NCBI GenBank assembly: GCA_963920525.1
Contig: OY986439.1
Location: 49,231,482-49,295,481 of the forward strand
Origin: Dichetophora obliterata
Lineage: Eukaryota > Arthropoda > Insecta > Diptera > Sciomyzidae
Direction of reading: 5' to 3'
DNA: 64,000 nt
Every line of letters begins with the position of its first letter. Positions within the stretch are counted from its first letter, which is position 1. Made by a program: the position numbers and the translations under genes. The notes beneath the pieces were generated by a model. The model was given only the letters and a program-made list of their open reading frames with translations, was not told where the DNA came from and did no database searches. Below, piece by piece: positions 23,450 through 33,639 of this stretch.

Positions 23450-23965
23450 ATGACTACTAGGAAAAGTAGTCGCCGCCTTTGCAAAAATACACCAAACAAG
23501 TTTTGCTACGTGTGTGGACAGTATATTCTTAAGTCTCACGGAAAAAAGTATTTAATGAGTATTTTATGAGCATTTTTGAACGCATTGTGTATCTAGATAA
23601 GCTGCGGATTCCGCAACTGTTTTGTGTATCTTGTTATGTTACTGCCTGGTCTTAGTTAAAAGGTAACAAAACATCTATGTCATTTCCAATACCGGCATTG
23701 TGTCGTGAACCCAAGCCATCATAACAACGATTGCTACTTTTACAGTACTGATATAGGAAAATGTTCGCAGGAAATCAAGCATAGCATCGAATACCCTTCT
23801 TTAAATCCTGTATAAAAACCAATACCTTATAGTGAAGACATGCCTCTTCCTTTGTCTCTTAATAGAAGTGAATTGAGTCAAACTGAAGAGTGAGATGTAT
23901 CGAGCGATGAAAATGACGATGGTAAGGACTGAGAATTTGACAATCAAGATCCATAATACAAAGAA
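23450..23965 (+). pseudogene. Pseudogene of a widespread insect CxxC / REPK / DCYF protein family
   Basis: Three frames must be combined. The first gives MTTRKSSRRL and NKFCYVCGQYILKSHGKK from ATG 23450. The next gives LFCVSCYVTAW, then a stop, LKGNKTSMSFPIPALCREPK. The third gives NNDCYFYSTDIG, HSIEYPSL and KPIPYSEDMPLP. The order (FCY.CG; C..C......W; M.F..P...REPK; DCYF; YP; P.PYS) is that of a repetitive family I know from many insect and cnidarian genomes, whose genes are multicopy and of unknown function. At least four nonsense codons and two frameshifts show that this copy is dead. It may be transposon-encoded; the element at 22230-23249 ends just upstream. Confidence 0.6.
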
Positions 23966-24720
23966 TTTAGATAATGTATTCCCAGCGCAACGAAAAGAAT
24001 TTACTGCGAACCTCGTCATCGGTGCTCGTCAAATGTGACACTTGATGAATACATACAAAAAAACTATGTACAATTTCGGTCAAAATTCAAGCAACGTTGC
24101 TGCTTTTTGTGTAAAGGCTACTTTATTTTGGACATGTGTTTTATATAACGATATTTATTTCATTTTAGTAAAACATGTTTTCATAAGAAAATTTCAACAT
24201 TTCAAAATCTTTACACCCTATGAATGAATTGAGACTACGGTTTCAAAAACATTCACCTCCTACGTCACAGCACAGACGCGCAATACTTATTTACAGCTCT
24301 TTGTATCATAATAAAGTTCCAAGATTGCATTTAATTCAATAACGGGAACATGGCAGAATAATGAGGTAGGGTAAGAAGCTTTAACAGGACCTATTGTTAA
24401 TGTCAAAATCATAAAATATAGTGCTGTCATATCACAAATTAAAATTCAATGAAAAATCCATACTTTTTAAGCGTTTCTGATGAAATCCTTTGCTAAAAAC
24501 ACTTCAAAAAGCGAAAGTACAGGTTTTTTGATGGACTGGAACTTATAGCAGGTATATCAATAAAAAAATTTAACTGGACGAAATCCGATATTTTGAAGGC
24601 AGCACTTGTACATGGATCAACTAAGTGTCGCATGTAAAATTAAAAAGCCATCGACAGAATATGAAAAAAATTTAAAGAGATGGATGTAGTTTTTGCAAAG
24701 TTTAATAATTTTAAAATTGG
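23966..24720. other. DNA without recognised features
   Basis: Only a chance frame at 24042-24227 is present. Nothing further was recognised. Confidence 0.35.
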
Positions 24721-25320
24721 TAAATGTACCAATTCCAAAAAATAGAAGTTCGATTAACGTATGATCTAAAGGCACTAACAAGTTTGAAAAATCGTTTATT
24801 CAAAAAATGTAAAATATCTGGTTCAAGTTTGGACTTTGCTTCCTATACTGCTTGTCGTTATAGATATCAACTATTAAATAAACAATGCTTTTCTGCTTAT
24901 ATAATTAACATAAGATCGCAATATAAAGATAGTCTAAAACTTTTCCATAGTTTTGTTAACTCAAAACGTAAAGCCTCCAGCATCATTTTGTGGCAATGTA
25001 ATTTTTAACATGTAAATTTTTTAAATCAACTTAATCCGATATACCATTTAATACTAGTACGGTGTATCCTTTTCTTCCGCCAGTTAACTCTTTTGAAACT
25101 CCTGTAATAGACCCAAATATTGTTATGTGTTATCTTCGATAAGTATAATCTTCTTTTACGATCGGCCCTGATGAAATTCCGAGCTGTATTTTGAAGCATG
25201 TGCTGCAAACCTGTGCACTCCTCTAGCAAACATTTTTAATATTTCCTTGCATAGTGGTTATTTTCCTATTATATGGAAAGATTCTTATATTACATCCTTC
25301 GTAAATCTGGCTCCAAGATA

Positions 25321-26937
25321 CAGTGGTGGTCACGAATTTAGCACACTTAAAAAAGTAAAGTAAATACTTATATTTTCCATTTATTCGTTTTAAATTTTTA
25401 ATTAACTTTTTTTTAGTGTATATATTATGTCTTCTTTATTTCTTATATACATTTTTTATTTCAAAACTTTTTCTTATAGGACTTAAAATCAAATAAAAAT
25501 TAAAAATAAGCATTTCGACTTGGTCATGAATTTAGCACATGAGAGAAATGTCTAGGATGAAAAATATAATCAAAATTGATTGCATGAAACTCAATATTTC
25601 GTAGGAAATCCCTTATTCTTAATTACTGCATCTCATATCCTTGGTAAACTTTTGACCAAAGTCTCACAACGGTACTTTGGAATACTATACCGAATCCTTT
25701 GGATTTCCCTAAACAAATCTGGAAAATTTTTGGATTTTACTGTTAGTATTTGCTGCTCGACATCTCTCCACAGATTCTCAATCGGGTTTAAGTCCGATGA
25801 TTGCGATGGTCACTTTAAAATATCAATATGTTTGTCTTCCAAGCAACTCTTAAGTATGTGAGCACTGTGCTTTGGATCATTATCCTGCATAAAACGCCAT
25901 TAAAGTGGAAAATTATCCTCTTGAAATTGACAAGTACGTTTGTGTAAGCGTGCTGATCCATTTTTTTGTAAATTTTAACAATCGGACAAACTCCGTGCCA
26001 AGAAAACGTCGCCCATACCATAACATTTCAGCCACCCTGTTTAATCATCTTGAGCGTGTACTTTGGATTGTGTTGCATGTTTTGAGGACGCCACACATAT
26101 TGTTTGCTGTCAGATGCGAACCGGCAAAACTTTGATTTATCCCTCCAAAGCACATTTTTTTTAAAAATTTGTAGACTATTTTAATATTCTTTTGCAAACG
26201 CAAGACTGCATTTAATATATTTTTGCGACACATGTGGTGTTTGTTGGGCTATAAAGCTACGGAAATTGTTTTCATTCAAGCGTCTTCTTAAGCCTTTTGA
26301 GGATACATTAATGCCATATTTTGATGAAATTTCATTTTAAATTTTATTTGAGGTCTTAAAAGGATCACTTAATGAAGCTCTATAAATCAAATGGCCCTCT
26401 CTTGCTATTGTTTTTCGCGCTCTTGGTCGCTATTTTACATTTTTAATGCTCTTATACAGCTCTACATGTTGTAATGCGTTATATAATAACTTTCGCGAAC
26501 ATCTAAGAATCAGAGCAATCTCTGAAATTGTGCTTCCACCATTTTTCATTTGCTGAATCAAATGCCGCTGATCCTCTGAACATCAGCAGCCTTTTGTCAT
26601 ATCTTTCTGCAATTTTTTGTTAGAACTCAAATAGAAACTTAATAAATTTAGTATATCTTACTAGTAAAGTTTAATTAACGAAAATAAAATACGATATGGA
26701 GCAGTAATTCTAATCTGTGCTAAATTCGTGTCCAGCATTTAAACCACATTTATTCATACAACTTGAAATATGTCAGAAAATTTAAGAATAACCAATAAAC
26801 TAACTAACGGTACATAGAGTTAACTTCATAAACAATACTCAACAAAAAATATCTGATTACAATTCTCAAGCTTAGATGTAAAAAATTTCAAATTAGAGTT
26901 ACTAACACAGTGTGTGCTAAATTCGTGACCACCACTG
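25321..26937 (-). mobile_element. Tc1 element with IR/DR ends inserted in the Jockey copy
   Basis: The ends are perfect inverts (CAGTGGTGGTCACGAATTTA..., 26 bp) flanked by TA at 25319-25320 and 26938-26939. A second copy of the core word lies about 200 bp inward on each side (CATGAATTTAGCACAT at 25525-25540 and its invert near 26715-26733), giving the IR/DR layout of Minos- and Sleeping Beauty-like Tc1 elements. Removing the element and one TA restores the Jockey reading frame. Confidence 0.9.
25591..26600 (-). pseudogene. Tc1 transposase (DD34E), inactivated
   Basis: From ATG 26600 the minus strand gives an N-terminal helix-turn-helix (IQQMKNGGSTISEIALILR), then the catalytic core. The first Asp region reads LWRDKSKFCRF (Asp replaced by the run RDK, so doubtful). 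The second Asp lies in FMQDNDPKHSA (near 25885), and the final Glu in SSDLNPIENLW, 34 residues further on. The C-terminus ends INKGFPTKY-like with a TGA at 25591-25593. The protein would excise and reinsert the element at TA sites. Nonsense codons (for example in the N-terminal and middle parts) and at least one frameshift make it a pseudogene. Its length of about 336 codons is normal for the family. Confidence 0.85.
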
Positions 26938-28477
26938 TAGATGTGTCTAACTATCGAGGTATTGCAAAATTAAGTGAAATCCCTAAGTTATTTGAGAAAA
27001 TCATAACTGATCAATTATGATCCACTCCGTGTCTTCCACCATTTCTGTCTCTCAACATGGTTTTCTGAAAGGTAGGTCCACTACAACAAACCTTTTAGAG
27101 TTTACTACGCATGTTATAAATGGTTTTACTTTGGGACAACAGACTGATGTTATTTATACGGAGTTTAACAAAGCCTTCGACAGAGTAAATCACAATCTTC
27201 TTGTGAAAAACCTCTACCTTATTGGGTTTCCTGTCATATAATGAAATTGGATAAATTCGTAATTATCTAAACGAATCATTTATCACTTATTTATCTCTTT
27301 AATATAAGAATTATCTTTCAAAAAGTATTTCGGTCACTTCTGGCGTTCCGCAGGGTAGGATTTTGGGACCGGTTTTGTTTTTACTATTCATTAATGATCT
27401 TCCTTCGGTAATAAGACACTGTAACGTCTTAATGTACGCTGACGACGTGAAACTTTTTCTTTGTTACAAATCACCCGAAGAACGACATCTTTTACAATCT
27501 GATCTAAATAGACTTGTGGACTGGTGTAGCTTAAATATATTAAATCTCAACTTGTAAAAATGTAAGCAAATGACATTCTCGCGAAGATCTGCTAATAACA
27601 TAAATTAGACTATAAATAACACTAACTTAGAAATAGTTTCCAGTTTTCTCGATCTTGGTGTTATTATGGATTCAAAACTTCGCTTCAATCTTCACGTTAA
27701 TATGGTGATAAAGAAGGCAAGAGGAGTTCTTGGTTTCATTAAAAGATGGGCTAAAGAATTCAGTGATCCCTTTACTACTAAATTATTATATACCTCTCTC
27801 GTAAGGTCAATTCTTGAATATGCATCAGCTGTATGGAACCCACAATATAATGTCTACATCGACGCCATAGAATCCGTTCAAAAACAGTTTTTACTTTTTG
27901 CTTTACGTCATAGTCGTTGGACGTGGGACATAGTCGTCCCTTAAAAGCAGAAGAATGATGCTTAATGTCATGTTTCTATATAAATTACTTCGTGGCGAGA
28001 TTAATTCGGAATCAGCTCTAAATTTTAACATCCCAAGGAGAGGAACTAGACATTTTCTGTTTTTCAAGTTGAGTCAGTGCAGTTCTAATTACGCTCTTCA
28101 TGAACCTTTACGATGTACAGTGTTGAGCAAAAGGATAGCAACAAATTAAATGCGCTGCAACAAAATCGTGTATCTTGATTATAGGAAAAATGATTTTAGG
28201 AATCAAAGCATATATTCATACATCATACATAAAACAAATCAAATTCAAATTTTGTTTTGGTTTTTTTAATTAAATTTCAAATTAATGTGGCTATATTCAA
28301 TTTGTCTGAGAGCAAAACAAAAGCAACAAAACTTGAGAAATGTAAAAAGAGAACAGAAGTTCCAAGAATTACCGGTAAAAGTTCCGTTATTGTAAAGCAC
28401 GTGTTGTTTGTAAGTCATAAACATTTAAGTTTAGTTTTGTTTTTGCGCTAGTTGTGACATTGACTGTTCCATTTATA

Positions 28478-29525
28478 ATGGCACGTTGTAAATACTGTGA
28501 AGCTATTAAAATGCAAATTATTTCCGAATATAAAAACGAAAATTCACAAATGTCTAACGTGAAACAGTTTGATATTAATCAGTCAATATTTTGCAGATTA
28601 AAAAAGAAATATACCATCACAAAAGACGTAACAACGGTACATTAAAGAGGGCGGCCGCGGAAGACATCGCTGCGTGATTTCAAGTACATTTGTGGCGTGT
28701 TTAAACGGAATGCATTTGCCACATCCAAAGAGGTTGTTCGGAGACTTGATTTAGATATCCACCACAGCAGTGTTTGATGACGAGCCGTTGAGAACGATTA
28801 AGGAAGTTACAGATCGACAGAGAAACCTTTGCTTACAGCTAAGCATAAAAAACAAGGTGAGGTGTTACAATTTAAACAATTCTGTAGGAAATTGTGACAA
28901 ATAGTTGCAATTTATTGTTTTTTAGACTCAGTCTTCCAAAAAAGCACCTAAATTGGACCGTTCAAAAATCGAAAAACGTTTTTTAAGCGATGAATCAAAG
29001 TTCAACTTGATTAATTCAGATGGGATGTGCACGGTACGGAGCCACCCAGGTACACGACTTGAAGACCGAAACTGTAAAATAAATTTTAAGCACGGGGGCG
29101 GTGGCATTATGGTCTGGACTTGTTTTTCCTATAATGAAGTTGAACCATTTTAAAAAATCGATGGAGTTATGGATCGATTTGTATATAATGACATTTTAGA
29201 AAGCAAGATGTGACCACATTCAGAGTGGAATATGTCGCTTCAGTGAACGTTTCAGCCCGACAGCGACCCGAAGCACACTTCAAAGCTAATCAAAGATTAC
29301 ATAAGAGGCATTGGAATTCAAGTCCTTGATTGGCCGGCACAGTCACAATGACTAGAATCCCATTGCAAATCTGGTCAAAGGTTTTCCAATAAGACTGCAC
29401 TGTATGAAGACCTGAAACTTAATTGGGAACATATACCTAATACCAACATATCTAATTTAATAGAGTCAATGTCGCTCAGATGTGCAGCGGTTATCAAGAA
29501 TAATGAATCTTACACCAAATATTAA
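28478..29525 (+). pseudogene. Tc1-type transposase with an intron, inactivated
   Basis: From ATG 28478 the frame gives a helix-turn-helix start (AIKMQIISEYKNEN, FDINQSIFCRLKKKY), then an RGRPRKTS-like AT-hook (about 28650), FATSKEVVRRLDLDIHHSSV, and TAKHKKQ. A GTGAGG...TTTTTTAG segment (28857-28925, 69 bp) then looks like an intron. After it come LNWTVQK (in another frame), FLSDESKFNLINSDG (first Asp), GGGGIMVWTCFSYN, QPDSDPKHTSKLIKDYI (second Asp) and VLDWPAQSQ. The expected NPIENLW is eroded to SHCKSG. It ends YTKY-TAA at 29523-29525. Several stops and frameshifts are present, so it is inactive. Confidence 0.8.
28857..28925 (+). other. Probable intron in the Tc1 transposase
   Basis: AAG|GTGAGG opens and ATTGTTTTTTAG closes a 69-bp A+T-rich segment, a usual intron size for flies. 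Conserved transposase text stops at KHKKQ before it and resumes at KKHLNW just after it. Confidence 0.6.
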
Positions 29526-29849
29526 TTATGTTGCTTTTGTTTTGCTCTCAGACAAACTGAATGAAATCACATTAATTTAAAATTTAATAAAGAAAACAAA
29601 ACCAAATTTGAATATGATTTGTTTTTAATATGATGTGTGAATATATGCTTTGGTTCCTATAACCATTTTTGTGTGTACCTAATATTTAAAAAGATACACG
29701 ATTTTGTAGCAGCGTACTGATTTTGTTGCTATTGTTTTGTGCAACACTGTATGTGCAGTGATTTCAATGATAACTTCAACATGATTAATTTGTCTGATTC
29801 GGTAGACATCATAAAACGGGACATTATATTACATTTAAATAATTAAATC

Positions 29850-31740
29850 AATTTAACTTCATCCTATTATACCTAACGCAGTTTTAATACAATGTAATAT
29901 CGTTAATCGCGACTGTTCTGTTTCTCCTTTTTGTCTCAATATTATGTTTTATAAAGTAAGCACCATCAAATATGAATCGTTTTTCAAAACTTGTTTTTAA
30001 TTATTCAATATCTTAATTTTATATCAAATTGCGATTTATGTGCTTACGTGGTTTCCTGATTTGAAATTAGACTGAACTCGCACTATCACCTGGATTGGTG
30101 TGCCAATCCGATGGCCGCAAACCAGTTAAAATGAGTATAGTTTTTTTGATTGTTTTTAAAATCAGGATTGTTTTTCGAGTAACCTAAATTGATAATCACT
30201 ATCATTTAATTCGATGTCACTTATTTATATAGAATTAAATATACTTAAATACGCGTTTTATAAATATTAAATTTTTAAATTCTTTTGAAAAGCCAATTAA
30301 TGTGCCTAGTGGAAAATCCTAATTGCCAATAGGGGACATGTTTAGTACGTAGGTGCATTCTGTCTGTCCTGGCTGATCCGGGCAGAATCTAGAATGTAAA
30401 TCGTGCATACGTTTAGCTCGTGTATACGTATCTTTGGAAGATTCCATACCTACGGGCGAATCAAAAAAAAAAAAAACGTTAAAGATTTTGCTTTCAAGCT
30501 GATCATTATTTGAATTGTCAGCTGTCACGTATGCTGCACGCAACTTGATAGTCAATTTTATTTTCAAGATGCCGTCGTCAAGAAAACAACAATGCTCGCC
30601 TTAACAAAAATGCCACAAGAAATAAATAATTTCATAGAAATTAAGAAACCACCGTTTTTAACATCATAAGTTTTTATTTTTAAACTATTTTTAGTAAATT
30701 TTTTCAATCAAGAAAAATGTATTTACAAAAACTGCGATCAACTGTTCAAAACTTGATCGTCAAGTTCACACCATTTGAGAGGAACATTTTAAGCAAGTTG
30801 GTCGCAATAATAAAAAGGTGAGTGGGTTAGTAAAAAAGTGTGAATGTATTGCAAATTGAAAGGCAAAACTTGAACGTGTAATACCCTAGTTAGTAAAAAA
30901 GTGTGTATGTGTTGCAATTTGAAAGACAAAAATTAAACGTGTAACCCCCAAGTAACGTTAGTTAATTCATTCAAACAATCAATGAAGAATCGAATTTTTA
31001 AATAAAAATCTAAAAAACGAAACAAAAAATAATGAGAAATTATATATTCCTCAATACTATGCTATGCAGTTACTTTAATGCTTATTTATTTCACAATGTA
31101 TACATATATTCTAATTTAATCTTATTTACCCGTCGTAAAATTGTTTTTCCACTGGCATCTCTAAAACATACAATGACATTAACGATAGGTCTTGCCACAG
31201 CTACTTACCCTACCTTATTATTCACCATGATCGGGAATTTAATGATTTGAAATATTTCGCAGCTAGTATCGAATAAAAAATTCGAACTATTCGATAGTTG
31301 TTGGTGCTAGTTACTATTTTTTGAATTCGAATGAATGAGTGAGTTGTTTGATAGTTTAAATTATTCAATAATTTCACGCACTTTTCACTATTTTCTGAAA
31401 GTAAATCAATGAACGAAATATTCGACAGTTTTAATCATTCGATAGTAAGCTGTCGATAGTTGAAATCATTCGCTAATCACTATTCACAGCTAAATGGCAA
31501 TACGGACAGATGTAAATAAGATTTATTTACTAAAAAAAAAGTGGCTATTGAATTTGAAAAAAAAAAGAAAATGGACACTTTCTGTATAGTTCTTGCAGTT
31601 TTATTTTAGTTTTTTATTTGTATCTTATAAAAAATTTATAAGATTAAGAGGAGGAAAACTTTAAATTGGCCACACTGTTTTCTGGGACAGCCGATTAAAA
31701 ATGTTTAAGTTGTTTTAAGGTTAATTTTATGTGACCAATT
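29850..31740. other. Jockey 3' flank and unassigned DNA
   Basis: This includes a small hairpin GGATTGG/CCAATCC (30092-30109), a minus frame of 82 codons (30319-30567) with no motif, and ATTCGATAGT-type words at 31260-31480 that repeat in direct and inverted order. The last are probably an old repeat. No gene was recognised. Confidence 0.35.
30827..30952. repeat. Two-copy tandem repeat, 63 bp
   Basis: TTAGTAAAAAAGTGTG, TGTATTGCAAATTGAAAG and AACGTGTAA recur with a 63-base offset. About ten differences separate the copies. Confidence 0.8.
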
Positions 31741-32262
31741 ATTATAAATAGGCTAACGCCGGAGCAACGTTTGCAAAATTGGGCCGAAGGAAAGATTGCC
31801 GTTGATCAACAATTTTATTTGAAAATTTTATTTAGTAATGAAGCATATTTTTAGTTTAATGGTTACTTAAATAAACAGAACTACCGGATTTGGAGCGATG
31901 ACAATCCACAAGTTGTGCTCGAAACACCATTACATCCAGAAAAGTCACTGTTTGGTGCGCTTTATGGGCAAGTGGAATCATTGGTCCATATGTCTTCAAA
32001 AACAATGGCAGTTGAAACGTCATAGTAAACTGTGAGCGGTACAGAGACATGTTTGCTAACTTTTTCGTGCCTCAATTGGAAGGCATTAATTTTGCAGACA
32101 TGTGGTTTCAGCAGGTCGATACCACATGTCCACAGCGCGCGTTACAATTGAGTTATTGAAAGATATATGGGATGAACGATGAATTTCAAGACATTAAACT
32201 TTAAACTGTCTACCTCGTTCGTGCGATTTGACACCATTAGAAATGCTTTTTTTTGGAATATA

Positions 32263-33526
32263 AAGGGTGTTTTTTTATAAAGTGATACAACTTTGAGTTG
32301 GCATCACTGCTTTTTTTGACCACTCATTTTACAGCTGATAGTTGCTTTTTATTAAGTTTACTTTGACATTTTATTATGGATCGACTTACACCAGAGCAAC
32401 GCGTGAAAATTGTGGAAATTTTTAATCAAAATAATGGTTCTGTTCGTCAAACAGAACTATCGTGCACTTCGTCCATTTTATGGCGTACATAATCGTCCTT
32501 CAGAGCTGCTAATTCGAAGAACAACAGATCGTTTTTGGACCACATTAACTGTTACTGATAATGTGCATCTCGTGAGACGCCGAACAGTGCGCACTGAAGA
32601 ATCTGTAGCCGCTGTACAGGAAAGCATTGAAGATGATCCTAATCAATCAATTCGTCGCCGTTCTCAGCAACTGGGGTTGTGTCCTTCCACTTTATGGAAG
32701 ATTTTACGAAAAGATCTTGGCTTAAAATCTTTCAAGATTCAACTTGTGCAGGAATTAAAAACAAACGACCATCGTATGCACCGAAAATTCGGCTAATGGG
32801 CTGAAGCACAAATTGATATTGATTTTGAATTTCCATGGAAAATTTTATTTTCCGATGAAGCCCATTTTTGGTTGAATGCGTACGTAACTAAGCAGAATTG
32901 ACGTATTTGGAGTGAGGAGAATCCACAAGCTTTTGTCGAAACACCATTACATCCACAGAAAATTACTGTTTGGTGCGCTTTATGGGCTGGCGGAGTCATT
33001 GGCCCATATGCCTTCAAAAACGATGATGGTCAGAATGTTACTGTCAATGGTGAACGGTATAGGAACATGATTCGAAGTTTTTTCGTACCTCAATTAGCTG
33101 GCATTAATCTTGCTGTTTTTTGGTCCAACAGGACGGAGCCACATGCCACACAGCGGGCGCTACAGTTGATTTACTCAAGGAAACTTTTGACGAAAAAATA
33201 ATTTCACAAAATGGCCCAATTAATTGAATGTTGTGATTTAACCCCATTGAATTATTTTCTTTGGGGTTATGTAAAGGCACTTGTCTACGTTGATAAACCA
33301 CAAACAATTGAACACCTGGAAATCAACATTCGAAGAGTTACCGCAAATGCTGTGAAAATTATGTGAAAATTGGTGTTCCAAATTGCGCCTTGTACGCTCC
33401 AGCCGTAGTCACAACATTAATTTCATAAAATTTTCTATCCAATAAAGCCCATTTTTTTGATATGGAAAATACATTACTATGTTTTATTATGGTTTAAACT
33501 AATATCACTCTATAAAAAACACCCTT
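32263..33526 (+). mobile_element. DD41D mariner inserted in an older DD41D mariner
   Basis: The left end AAGGGTGTTTTTTTATAAAG and the complement of the right end AAGGGTGTTTTTTATAGAGT form the inverted repeat (through TGATA, ~24 bp). TA lies at 32261-32262 and 33527-33528. At 1264 bp it is full length for the family. Confidence 0.9.
32376..33445 (+). pseudogene. DD41D mariner transposase, frameshifted
   Basis: The ATG at 32376 opens MDRLTPEQRVKIVEIFNQN. After a frameshift near 32440 the text continues RALRPFYGVHNRPSE, then SIRRRSQQLGL, KDLGLKSFKIQLVQEL, a stop (32794), ILFSDEAHFWLN (first Asp), a TGA for the Trp/Cys in KQN.RIW, TPLHPQKITVWCALW, and VNGERYRNMI. The second Asp region (QQDGATCHT in the family) is frame-shifted to NRTEPHATQ. 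The last block CDLTPLNYFLWGYV has Asn at the final catalytic Asp. It would have been a cut-and-paste enzyme acting at TA sites. It is now inactive through at least two frameshifts, two stops and loss of the third Asp. Confidence 0.8.
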
Positions 33527-33639
33527 TATAAAGTCTCTTGAAAGCCAAAATATAGCTTGTTTTACTGTGAAATGTGTGTGAAAATTGGATATCCATGACG
33601 ACCACATGCACGAAATCATATTTAAACATTAATGTCAAA

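Larger units (their letters stand above)
24724..28115 (+). pseudogene. Jockey-type reverse transcriptase, ORF2 remnant (interrupted)
   Basis: In order: the linker with QLLNKQCFSAYI and FHSFVNSKRKASS (24724-24985); RT start GPDEIPSCILKHVLQTCAPL (about 25160-25225); after the Tc1 insert, YRGIAKLSEIPKLFEKII, then QHGFLKGRST, DVIYTEFNKAFDRVNH (27150-27193), GVPQGRILGP (27340-27369, one base change from a typical box) and the catalytic YADD (27435-27446). The thumb/C-terminal part gives FIKRWAKEF and ILEYASAVWNP (27666-27944), then RRGTRH. The enzyme would copy the element RNA at a nicked target. Several stops (for example 27239 and 27942) and frameshifts disable it, even though the YADD box survives. 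Confidence 0.85.
28118..29749 (+). mobile_element. Second Tc1 element with ~225-bp inverted repeats
   Basis: The left end CAGTGTTGAGCAAAAGGATA and the complement of the right end CAGTGTTGCACAAAACAATA head inverted repeats that run to TCTGAGAGCAAAACAAAAGC (28303-28330 on the left, 29531-29553 on the right). The inner word AGCAAAAC..AAAGCAACA repeats the outer one, so this is again an IR/DR element. TA duplications are at 28116-28117 and 29750-29751. It sits in the same Jockey ORF as the first Tc1 but belongs to a different family. Confidence 0.9.
24724..29846 (+). mobile_element. Jockey-clade non-LTR retrotransposon, 5'-truncated, split by two Tc1 elements
   Basis: Three pieces (24724-25318, 26940-28115 and 29752-29846) join into one reverse-transcriptase ORF once the inserts at 25321-26937 and 28118-29749 are set aside. 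At the first junction the text runs from KSGSKI into DVSNYRGIAKL. At the second it runs from EPLRC into MCSDFNDNFNM and ends at a TAA (29844-29846). The 5' end stops within the linker after the endonuclease, typical of target-primed truncation. A second copy of the same family lies inverted at 51155-54390. No poly(A) tail was found after 29846. Confidence 0.85.
31747..33632 (+). pseudogene. DD41D (rosa-type) mariner transposase, deleted and split by a second mariner
   Basis: The left part (31747-32260) gives RLTPEQRLQ, then an internal deletion to NWAEGKIAVDQQF, KILFSNEAYF (first Asp changed to Asn), a TAG, FNGYLNKQNYRIW, LETPLHPEKS and, in another frame, CDLTPLEM. The mariner at 32263-33526 interrupts it. 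The tail resumes at 33529, ending HMHEIIFKH-TAA at 33630-33632. The text is of the rosa (DD41D) branch of mariner. No inverted ends were found for this older copy. The ~150-residue N-terminal deletion and stops make it dead. Confidence 0.75.

Noticed and set aside
30319..30567. 82-codon minus frame as a small gene
   Set aside because: It has no recognisable motif, no splice or promoter context and a Phe run from an A-tract.
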